A DNA stretch of 6,991 bases from an uncultured Nitrosopumilaceae archaeon (GTDB lineage: Archaea > Thermoproteota > Nitrososphaeria > Nitrososphaerales > Nitrosopumilaceae): contig CALFHG010000145.1 of the NCBI GenBank assembly GCA_937875805.1, positions 1-6,991 on the forward strand, in the 5' to 3' direction. Shown here piece after piece: positions 1-5,893 of the stretch. The translations under genes were made by a program, and so were the position numbers. The notes beneath the pieces are model-generated. The model saw nothing but the letters and a program-made list of their open reading frames with translations. It did no database searches and was not told where the DNA came from. Position 1 is the first letter of the stretch. Each line of letters begins with the position of its first letter.

Positions 1-55
1 CTTTGTCTGCTGCTGCTTTGTCTGCTGCTGCTTTGTCTGCTGCTGCTTTGTCTGC
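1..55 (-). repeat. 15-bp tandem repeat encoding AAADK
   Basis: Three perfect copies of ctttgtctgctgctg (1-15, 16-30, 31-45) are followed by ten bases of a fourth (46-55). Read on the minus strand in the frame of the host gene, each unit gives Ala-Ala-Ala-Asp-Lys. The array touches the window edge, so its true copy number is unknown. The peptide is alanine-rich with alternating charge and should favour a single alpha-helix or flexible spacer after the beta domain. Confidence 0.95.
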
Positions 56-556
56 ACCATCATCAACATCTGAAATAACATCAACGGGTACAGAATTACC
101 AAATACAGAGCCAATAATTTCAATTTCTTCAGTACCGGCAGGTAATTCAATACTCAAAGTTCTACTTTGAGAAGTAGCAATTTCTGAGAAAACAGGTTCA
201 TCGCCATCTGCTAAAAGAATAAAGTCATCATCCAATCCTTGAAAGGTAGAATCTAACAAAGAACGATCTAGTGTAATATCTAATGTTCCACTTGATTCAG
301 TTACATCAACTGTTAATATCAAAGAGATAAAGTCCGTATCAGATTCAATTCCTGAAACAGTCATTCCAGTTGCAGTATATTCAACGTTAAAGGAAGTGCC
401 GTCAACATCCACAGGAATTGTTTCAGCATATACTAGAGCAGTAGAAAGTATTGTAAAGAAAATCAACCCCAATGAAATTTTCAATAATGAATTAGCATTA
501 GGCAAATGATTCAGTTTTATGGTTTGTATTTTTTCCATATCTGAATAATCCAACAT
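1..556 (-). CDS. Secreted/cell-surface protein with AAADK repeat, 3' end missing
   Basis: The reading frame is open from the ATG at 556 to the left edge (185 codons; no stop seen), so the gene is partial. The N-terminus has a polar stretch, a hydrophobic core near residues 27-42 and a signal-peptidase-like site after LVYA (about residue 44), so the product is probably exported. Residues ~45-155 alternate beta-type segments (VDVDG, FNVEYTATG, FISLILTVDV, LDITLD, FILLADGDEP, RTLSIELPAG, EEIEIIG), which suggests one small beta-sandwich. From ~168 the chain becomes repeated AAADK. I know of similar secreted domains in marine thaumarchaea from memory, but no function is established. Start choice: the ATG at 556 lies 27 bases downstream of a TATA-like box and has a GGAG ten bases upstream. 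An in-frame ATG at 538 would give the same protein six residues shorter. A C-terminal anchor, if any, lies outside the window. Confidence 0.8.
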   Translation of the reverse strand, partial: MLDYSDMEKIQTIKLNHLPNANSLLKISLGLIFFTILSTALVYAETIPVDVDGTSFNVEYTATGMTVSGIESDTDFISLILTVDVTESSGTLDITLDRSLLDSTFQGLDDDFILLADGDEPVFSEIATSQSRTLSIELPAGTEEIEIIGSVFGNSVPVDVISDVDDGADKAAADKAAADKAAADK

Positions 557-579
557 ATTAGAATTGCTCCAAAAGGGTG

Positions 580-586
580 TTAAAAA
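580..586 (-). promoter_or_regulatory. TATA-like box of the secreted-protein gene
   Basis: On the minus strand this reads TTTTTAA, centred 27 bases before the ATG at 556. That is the distance expected for an archaeal TATA box of a leaderless or nearly leaderless transcript. The call rests on composition and spacing only. Confidence 0.4.
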
Positions 587-657
587 CAAAGAGACGACAA
601 TTAATCACATTAAAGTCAATATTTTTACTTATTTTTAAAGTTCAAGCAGAAGTTCTA

Positions 658-1590
658 CTAGATAACGCCACGCAATATCTGAATTATCTTTTCAGCAATC
701 ACATTTGCAGCCAATGATTGAGCCTCGCTTGTTTGGGCACCAATGTGAGGTGTTAAAATAACATTATCCAATTCTGCAAGTTTTGTTCCAATAGCAGGCT
801 CTTTTTCAAACACATCTAATGCAGCACCACCCAAAGTACCATTTTTGAGTGCGTTGTAAAGAGCATCTTCATCAACAACACCACCTCTGGAAGTATTGAT
901 AATTTTTGCAGTCTTTTTCATAGTAGACATTTTTTCTGCATCTAAAAGATGGTATGTAGAATCTAAAAGTGGAACATGAATAGAAATGAAATCAGAACTT
1001 TGTAAAAGTGTGTTCAAGTCGGCTTTCATCAATCCAACTTCTTTTGCAAATTCTTCATCAATTGGCATAACATCATATCCAATGATATTCATGTTTAATG
1101 CTCGTGCAAGTCTTCCTAATCTTTTTCCAATATTACCTAAACCTATAATTCCTAAATATTTTCCTCGAAGTTCTGTGCCCTTTAGTTCTTTTTTGAGCCA
1201 TTGTCCATCTCTTATTGCTCTATCACCTCTTCCAGTTTGTCTTGCAAGAGACAACATTAAACCTAAAACTAATTCTGCAACTGCATTCATTGCCCCTTCA
1301 ACTGCATTAATTACACGAATGTCTTTTGCTTTAGCTGCATCTTGATCAACATTATCCAATCCAACTCCAACACGAGCAATTATTTTACAATTGTCAGCTT
1401 TCTCAATCATTTCTTTGGTAATTGTAGTTCTGCTTCTAACAATTATAATATTAAAAGTGGAAATTTTATCTAAAATTTGTTCAGGAGTAATCTCAGGTTC
1501 ATATGAAACCTTTAATCCGTTATCTGTCAAAATTTTATTCAGTATAGGATCTACTACATCACAAATTAATACAGAATCTTCAAAACTCAT
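658..1590 (-). CDS. serA: D-3-phosphoglycerate dehydrogenase (short form)
   Basis: A cytoplasmic NAD-dependent 2-hydroxyacid dehydrogenase of 310 aa, most likely oxidising 3-phosphoglycerate to 3-phosphohydroxypyruvate, the first step of serine synthesis. The catalytic-domain halves flank a Rossmann domain (~100-285). Visible motifs are RVGVGLDNVD (73-82), the nucleotide loop GLGNIG (150-155) with D173 as the likely ribose-binding acid, and the catalytic trio R235 (in NTSRGG), E264 (in FEKEP) and H282 (in TPHIG). No ACT or other serine-binding domain follows, so the enzyme is the ~300-residue form usual in archaea and probably lacks classical serine feedback. The ATG at 1590 lies 26 bases after a TATA-like box, which supports a leaderless start. 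Related glyoxylate or hydroxypyruvate reductases share these motifs, so the exact substrate is inferred. Confidence 0.87.
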   Translation of the reverse strand: MSFEDSVLICDVVDPILNKILTDNGLKVSYEPEITPEQILDKISTFNIIIVRSRTTITKEMIEKADNCKIIARVGVGLDNVDQDAAKAKDIRVINAVEGAMNAVAELVLGLMLSLARQTGRGDRAIRDGQWLKKELKGTELRGKYLGIIGLGNIGKRLGRLARALNMNIIGYDVMPIDEEFAKEVGLMKADLNTLLQSSDFISIHVPLLDSTYHLLDAEKMSTMKKTAKIINTSRGGVVDEDALYNALKNGTLGGAALDVFEKEPAIGTKLAELDNVILTPHIGAQTSEAQSLAANVIAEKIIQILRGVI

Positions 1591-1612
1591 GAATGGTTTC
1601 CTTTATTCACCG

Positions 1613-1619
1613 AATATAA
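1613..1619 (-). promoter_or_regulatory. TATA-like box of serA
   Basis: Minus-strand TTATATT is centred 26 bases before the serA ATG at 1590. It lies in the 82-bp gap after nirK and suggests that serA has its own leaderless promoter rather than depending on nirK read-through. Confidence 0.55.
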
Positions 1620-1637
1620 TCATTATGAGTTAAAGAG

Positions 1638-1655
1638 TAAAAAATAAGAAAAAGA
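1638..1655 (-). terminator. T-rich terminator after nirK
   Basis: About 18 bases past the nirK stop, the minus strand carries two T tracts (TTTTT and TTTTTT) separated by CTTA. There is no clear hairpin. This is the T-tract type of intrinsic archaeal terminator and sits upstream of the serA TATA box. Confidence 0.5.
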
Positions 1656-1672
1656 TTGAAGTTAGTACCTAT

Positions 1673-3076
1673 CTATGGTACTGGTGGTAATGTTGGTATT
1701 ACTTCCCATAAAGGAATCATACCTGCATCTTTCATTTCAGAAACGACATCATCAGTGTATAGACCATGAATGTTTACTGCTGGATGTGCAATACTGTTTG
1801 CTCCCATTGGTGGGACAGCATCACTTGGGTTACCTAATGCGTATGCATATGATGGTACAGCATCAGTTAAGATACCTGCATCAATCAATCTTGGGTTTAA
1901 TCCAAATGGATCACCTGCAACGAATAGACCAATACCGCCAGTGTAAATTGCTGCATAGTCATGGTTTACTAGAGCATAAGCTCCTGGTTCATCAAATACT
2001 ACATCTACAATCATGTTCTGTGATCCACCAAGCAACCATGTTTCAGTTGCGGCAGATTGAACTCTGTTGCCTTGTGTAACTCTATCCAAGATTTCTCCAA
2101 CAATGTGGAAGTATAATGGTTCATTACCATGGTTTTCAACAAAGAGTCTTACATGTTGATCATTTTCAACATACAAGAGTTGTGATTGCATATTTTCTAG
2201 TTCAAGACCATTCCATGGTTGTGCTACAAAGATGTTTTTGTTTGCATCACCCTTTAGAAGGATGTTGTGCAACATGTTTGGAACATAGCCAAATTGAATA
2301 CCATTAACAACGGTTGCAGAGTTATGATGTTGGAACATTGCTCCTGCATCATAATTGCCATCTTCGTTAAGATACAATTGGTTGAACTGTAGTTGGAACT
2401 CTAATGCGTCTGCATCGTAGAATTGTCTGTCTAATTCACCGCTTCCACTGGTTTTCTCTACCATTAATTTCTTGTATCCATTGGCTGGATCAACAATTGC
2501 AATTCCGTACATGCCGGAAAATACGTGTTGGTCCATTCCAATTAAGTGAACACCAGAACAGTGGTATTTGAAAACACCTGCGGATTCAGCAATGTAACAG
2601 TATTGGCTTGTCTCTCCAGGGTTAACTGAATCAAAAGCTAATGCTGTCATTTGTGATGCGTGCATGTCGTTACCGTGACCAGTAACTTCATCAGCTGGAA
2701 TTGAAAGTGTCATTTGTACAACGTCACCTTGTGTAACTCTTAGTGTTGGTCCTGGGACTTGTCCACTAAAGGTCATGGCGTTGTAAGTTTTTCCTCCCAT
2801 AATTGGAAGTTCGACACTTTCACCAGTTAGATTGAACTCAACTACGTTGCGTCCAGTATCTGCAAGTGCACCACAATCAGTTTCTGCGAATGCTTGAGGC
2901 ATTACTAGCTGTAAACCGCCCATATTACGGATTTCATCAATGACATTAACGTCCATTTGAGACATGTCAAGGGATTGTCCACTAATTTGGGTTTGTGTGT
3001 ATGTGCTTCCGAATAAGGTTGCTCCCATTACAGCTACTGCTGCAATTGTAAAGAGCATGCTAATACGCTTATTCAT
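1673..3076 (-). CDS. nirK: Copper-containing nitrite reductase (NO-forming), two-domain multicopper oxidase
   Basis: A 467-aa exported cupredoxin-fold enzyme that should reduce nitrite to nitric oxide outside the membrane. Residues ~8-24 form a hydrophobic signal segment. Cupredoxin domain 1 (~75-200) carries H134 and H139 with the catalytic-type D137 (HGNDMH), then H172-C173, H184 and M189. This gives type 1 ligands H134, C173, H184, M189 and type 2 ligands H139 and H172. Domain 2 (~215-390) supplies H324 (FHIVG, the usual active-site His) and H372 (NHD, the third type 2 ligand from a neighbouring subunit), implying the usual trimer. A ~75-residue C-terminal extension ends in a Pro-rich tail. 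The protein is acidic and has only three Cys; C68 and C160 could form a disulfide. In ammonia-oxidising archaea NirK is normally abundant, but its role in NO supply or detoxification is debated. It is divergent from the fumarase gene and has a leaderless start. Confidence 0.93.
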   Translation of the reverse strand: MNKRISMLFTIAAVAVMGATLFGSTYTQTQISGQSLDMSQMDVNVIDEIRNMGGLQLVMPQAFAETDCGALADTGRNVVEFNLTGESVELPIMGGKTYNAMTFSGQVPGPTLRVTQGDVVQMTLSIPADEVTGHGNDMHASQMTALAFDSVNPGETSQYCYIAESAGVFKYHCSGVHLIGMDQHVFSGMYGIAIVDPANGYKKLMVEKTSGSGELDRQFYDADALEFQLQFNQLYLNEDGNYDAGAMFQHHNSATVVNGIQFGYVPNMLHNILLKGDANKNIFVAQPWNGLELENMQSQLLYVENDQHVRLFVENHGNEPLYFHIVGEILDRVTQGNRVQSAATETWLLGGSQNMIVDVVFDEPGAYALVNHDYAAIYTGGIGLFVAGDPFGLNPRLIDAGILTDAVPSYAYALGNPSDAVPPMGANSIAHPAVNIHGLYTDDVVSEMKDAGMIPLWEVIPTLPPVP

Positions 3077-3098
3077 AATGCAACGGGTTGACGATTCC

Positions 3099-3108
3099 TA
3101 TATAATAA
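3099..3108 (-). promoter_or_regulatory. TATA box of nirK
   Basis: Minus-strand TTATTATATA is centred 27 bases before the nirK ATG at 3076, which predicts transcription starting at or within a few bases of the ATG. It is the most canonical promoter element in the window, in line with nirK usually being strongly expressed in these archaea. Confidence 0.65.
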
Positions 3109-3122
3109 TTCCCATTATTGGG
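3104..3122. promoter_or_regulatory. Nested dyads overlapping and upstream of the nirK TATA box
   Basis: Two overlapping inverted repeats lie here: aataat-tccc-attatt (3104-3119, six paired bases per arm) and ccca-ttat-tggg (3111-3122). They cover the inner edge of the TATA box and the BRE position of nirK, within the 110-bp divergent gap. A regulator bound here could block or recruit transcription factors. No known archaeal operator is recognised. Confidence 0.35.
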
Positions 3123-3156
3123 CAAGGTGAAATTATGAAGTTATCTGAAAAAGAAT

Positions 3157-3164
3157 GAATAATA
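3157..3164 (+). promoter_or_regulatory. Weak TATA-like box of the fumarase operon
   Basis: The sequence gaataata is centred 27 bases before the ATG at 3187. The position fits a leaderless promoter but the sequence is a poor match. No Shine-Dalgarno-like motif precedes the ATG, which makes a leaderless start more likely. Confidence 0.3.
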
Positions 3165-3186
3165 GGAAAAATTCAGTAAAGTCAAC

Positions 3187-4548
3187 ATGAAATTTAGAAT
3201 GGATGAAGATTCACTTGGAAAAGTCAAAATCCCAGCTGACGCATACTATGGAGCATTCACTGGAAGAGCAATCAAGCAATATCATGTAACAGGCAACAAA
3301 AGCCATGAGAATTTGATAAAGTCATTTGTAATGATAAAAAGATCTGCAGCAGTTGCAAATATGAAAACTAAAGCAATGGATACAAAACGTGGAAAAGCCA
3401 TCGTTTCAGCATGTGATAAAATTTTAGCTGGAAAATATGTTGATCAATTTGTAGTAGATATGATAAATTCAGGTGCAGGTACTGCATTTAACATGAATTC
3501 TAATGAAGTAATTTCAAATGTGGCATTAGAAGTATTACATAAGAAAAAAGGACAATATCAATTCCTTCATCCAAATGACCATGTCAACATGTCACAATCA
3601 AGTAACGATACGTATCCTACTGCAATGCATGTTGCAATTTTGATGAATCTTAAAGAAACAATTCCTGCTATTGAAATTTTAATAAAATCTTTATCTAAAA
3701 AAGCAAAACAATTTTCAACATTTAAGAAAATTGGAAGAACTCACCTAATGGATGCATTACCAGTAACATTAGGTAGTGAATTTACAGCATATGTCACATC
3801 AATAACTAAAGCAAAAAATGAAATCATATCTGCACAAAAAGAATTACAAAATGTTGCACTGGGCGGAACAGCAGTCGGGTCTGGCGCCAACACTCCAAAA
3901 GGATATAGAAAAATTGCAATATCAGAACTTGGAAAAATTGCAAAGTTATCACTAACACCAGAAAAAGATATGCAACACGCTTTACAAAGTAAATTTGCAG
4001 TTGCAAATTTGTCAAGTACTTTACGAAACTTGGCAATAGAAATTGGAAAAATTGCAAATGATATTAGACTAATGGCATCAGGTCCAATTGCAGGATTAGC
4101 AGAATTAGGAATTCCAGCAGTGCATGCAGGCTCATCTATTATGCCTGGAAAAGTAAATCCGTCTTTAGCTGAATGTATGAACATGATTTGTTTTAACATC
4201 ATTGGAAATGATACATCGGTTTCTTGTGCAGCACAAGGTGGACAGTTTGAGCTAAACGTTATGCTTCCTGGAATGCTAAAGTGTATGTTAGAATCAACAG
4301 ACATGCTTAAAAATTTCCTTCCAATATTTTCTGCAAATCTAATAGATGGACTAACGGCAAATAAAGACAAATTACGTGAAGACATTGAAAATAGTCCCGT
4401 AATTGTCACACTGTTAACTCCAAAAATTGGATACCTAAAATCTGCAGAACTTTTCAAAGAATCATTAAAAACTGGAAAAACGATCAGAGAACTTGTTGTT
4501 TCAAAGAAACTAATGAGTAACAAAGAGATTGATTCTCTTTTCGGATAG
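3187..4548 (+). CDS. fumC: Class II fumarate hydratase (fumarase/aspartase superfamily)
   Basis: A 453-aa cytoplasmic enzyme that most likely interconverts fumarate and (S)-malate as a homotetramer. The three superfamily regions are present: SGAGT..NMNSNE (95-106) with HPNDHVNMSQSSND (128-141); GRTHLMDA (183-190) with ALGGTAVG (224-231); and the flexible loop GSSIMPGKVNP (315-325), where S317 is the expected catalytic serine. The helical core and the small C-terminal domain (~400-453, starting near SPVIVTLL) are complete, and length is close to FumC (~465). H186, GGTAVG and PGKVNP resemble fumarase, whereas SGAGT and VNMSQS resemble aspartase, so aspartate ammonia-lyase is the main alternative. 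Fumarase would suit the C4-acid steps that link the 3-hydroxypropionate/4-hydroxybutyrate cycle of these archaea to biosynthesis. It is the first gene of a two-gene operon; a second in-frame ATG at 3199 is less favoured because no promoter spacing supports it. Confidence 0.84.
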   Translation: MKFRMDEDSLGKVKIPADAYYGAFTGRAIKQYHVTGNKSHENLIKSFVMIKRSAAVANMKTKAMDTKRGKAIVSACDKILAGKYVDQFVVDMINSGAGTAFNMNSNEVISNVALEVLHKKKGQYQFLHPNDHVNMSQSSNDTYPTAMHVAILMNLKETIPAIEILIKSLSKKAKQFSTFKKIGRTHLMDALPVTLGSEFTAYVTSITKAKNEIISAQKELQNVALGGTAVGSGANTPKGYRKIAISELGKIAKLSLTPEKDMQHALQSKFAVANLSSTLRNLAIEIGKIANDIRLMASGPIAGLAELGIPAVHAGSSIMPGKVNPSLAECMNMICFNIIGNDTSVSCAAQGGQFELNVMLPGMLKCMLESTDMLKNFLPIFSANLIDGLTANKDKLREDIENSPVIVTLLTPKIGYLKSAELFKESLKTGKTIRELVVSKKLMSNKEIDSLFG

Positions 4549-4551
4549 ATC

Positions 4552-5820
4552 ATGGCAAAAATTTTCGTAGAAGCTTATGGATGTTCTGCAAGTTTTGCAG
4601 ATTCAGAAATGATTTCAGGACTGATTCAAAATGGAGGGCATACATTAACAAATAATTCTTCAGAATCAGATCTAAACATTGTAGTCACATGCTCAGTCAA
4701 AGATTCAACTGCAAACAAGATGATGTATAGAATAAACTCATTAAAATCAAAACCACTCATTGTTGCTGGATGCCTCCCAAAGGCTGAAAAAGAAAATGTT
4801 GAGAAATTCTCAGGAAATGCTAGCCTAATGGGACCTAACTCGTTAGGAAAAACACTTCAAATTATAGATTCAACATTAGCTGGAAGAAAACAAATTGCTT
4901 TGGAAGACACTGATTTATCAAAAGTTGGGCTACCCAAAGTTAGACTAAATCCAGCTGTAGGAATTGTAGAGATTGCAAGTGGATGTATGAGTGAATGTAC
5001 ATTTTGTCAAACCAAGTTATCCAAAGGAGATCTTTCAAGTTATAGATTAGGAGACATTGTAAGACAAGTTCAAACGGAAATTAAAGAAGGGTGTAAGGAA
5101 GTGTGGCTAACATCTACAGACAATGGATGTTATGGATTTGATATTGGTACTGATTTACCAACGCTTGTAAATGCAGTTGCAGAGATTCCAGATGATTTTA
5201 TGATTAGAGTAGGTATGATGAATCCAATGTACATGCCAAGAATTAAAGAAAATCTGATCAAATCTTTTGATAATGACAAAGTTTTCAAATTTTTACACAT
5301 TCCAGTACAAAGTGGAAGTGACAAAGTACTAAACGATATGAAACGAGGTCACACATCTGGAACATTTAGAGAAATTGTAAATAAAGTGAGAGAGAGATTT
5401 GGAAACTTTACTATTTCTACAGATATCATCGTAGGTTTTCCTTCAGAAACTGAAGAAGAATTTCAGAAAACAATCACATTACTTGATGAGACAAAACCTG
5501 ATGTAGTAAATCTGTCAAAGTATAGTGCAAGACCAGGAACTGATGCAGCTGAATGGAATCAAATTGATGCTGCAGAAGTTAAACGAAGAAGTAAGATAGT
5601 GTTTGAACAGATCAGTAAATTGTCAATGAAGAGCAATCAAAAATGGATCGGTTGGAAAGGTAAAGTCCTATTTGATGAAATGACAGATGAGGGGATTAAG
5701 GGTAGAAATTTTGCTTACAAGCCCATAACAGTTGAGGAAAAGGTAGACATCGGTCAATCATATATCATTGAGATCACAAATGCTACTGTCAAAAGATTGA
5801 TTGGAAAGATCGCAAGCTAA
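4552..5820 (+). CDS. tRNA (t6A37) methylthiotransferase, MtaB/CDKAL1-like radical SAM enzyme
   Basis: A 422-aa methylthiotransferase that should convert N6-threonylcarbamoyladenosine at tRNA position 37 to its 2-methylthio form. The N-terminal UPF0004 domain has the three cluster cysteines C11 (YGC), C47 (VTCSV) and C74 (AGCLP). The radical SAM domain has C145, C149 and C152 in CxxxCxxC (GCMSECTFC) for the second [4Fe-4S] cluster, followed by QTKLSKGDLSSY, which resembles the archaeal/eukaryotic branch rather than bacterial MiaB. HIPVQSGSD (249-257), GFPSETEEEF (295-304) and SARPGT (325-330) are further family motifs. Residues ~360-420 fit a TRAM RNA-binding domain. The ATG starts three bases after the fumarase stop, with no promoter or Shine-Dalgarno motif, so it is probably co-transcribed and translationally coupled. 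All six cluster cysteines are present. Confidence 0.88.
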   Translation: MAKIFVEAYGCSASFADSEMISGLIQNGGHTLTNNSSESDLNIVVTCSVKDSTANKMMYRINSLKSKPLIVAGCLPKAEKENVEKFSGNASLMGPNSLGKTLQIIDSTLAGRKQIALEDTDLSKVGLPKVRLNPAVGIVEIASGCMSECTFCQTKLSKGDLSSYRLGDIVRQVQTEIKEGCKEVWLTSTDNGCYGFDIGTDLPTLVNAVAEIPDDFMIRVGMMNPMYMPRIKENLIKSFDNDKVFKFLHIPVQSGSDKVLNDMKRGHTSGTFREIVNKVRERFGNFTISTDIIVGFPSETEEEFQKTITLLDETKPDVVNLSKYSARPGTDAAEWNQIDAAEVKRRSKIVFEQISKLSMKSNQKWIGWKGKVLFDEMTDEGIKGRNFAYKPITVEEKVDIGQSYIIEITNATVKRLIGKIAS

Positions 5821-5828
5821 ATTTTTTC
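5821..5828 (+). terminator. T-tract terminator of the fumarase-methylthiotransferase operon
   Basis: Six consecutive T residues start one base after the stop codon, with no convincing hairpin. This is consistent with archaeal T-tract termination before the separately promoted FtsZ-like gene. Confidence 0.4.
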
Positions 5829-5861
5829 GATCTAAAATTTGATTAAAAAAACGTAAGAAGG

Positions 5862-5869
5862 TTTTTTAT
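5862..5869 (+). promoter_or_regulatory. TATA-like box of the ftsZ-like gene
   Basis: TTTTTTAT is centred about 28 bases before the ATG at 5894, in a 73-bp gap. The spacing fits a leaderless transcript and suggests that the gene is transcribed separately from the operon before it. Confidence 0.45.
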
Positions 5870-5893
5870 CTAAATCAGGAAACAAGATCAGAA

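Noticed and set aside
1..55. Possible CRISPR or intergenic satellite at the left end
   Set aside because: The units are contiguous 15-mers without spacers and stay in frame with a well-formed secreted protein.
539..657. Terminator hairpin or small RNA between serA and the secreted-protein gene
   Set aside because: The gap holds A/T runs and a direct repeat of aagttc near 640-657, but I found no stable hairpin or RNA-like structure.
986..1633. Plus-strand frames opposite serA
   Set aside because: They are antisense shadows of a gene with intact NAD-binding and catalytic motifs, and have no promoter or recognisable domain.
1675..2307. Open frames on the plus strand opposite nirK
   Set aside because: Their translations are His/Leu/Gln-rich and low in information, typical of the complement of a real gene. 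The minus strand carries complete copper-ligand motifs.
3135..3158. Mini frame MKLSEKE in the nirK-fumarase gap as an upstream regulatory peptide
   Set aside because: It is only seven codons and lies upstream of the inferred leaderless start, so it is unlikely to be transcribed with the fumarase gene.
3741..4553. A 270-codon open frame antisense to the fumarase gene
   Set aside because: It lies opposite a gene with all superfamily motifs. Its translation resembles no family I know, and its openness follows from the codon bias of the AT-rich sense strand.
5821..5893. tRNA or riboswitch in the gap before the ftsZ-like gene
   Set aside because: It is only 73 bp, AT-rich, without cloverleaf arms or conserved riboswitch elements. 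A T tract and a TATA-like box explain it.
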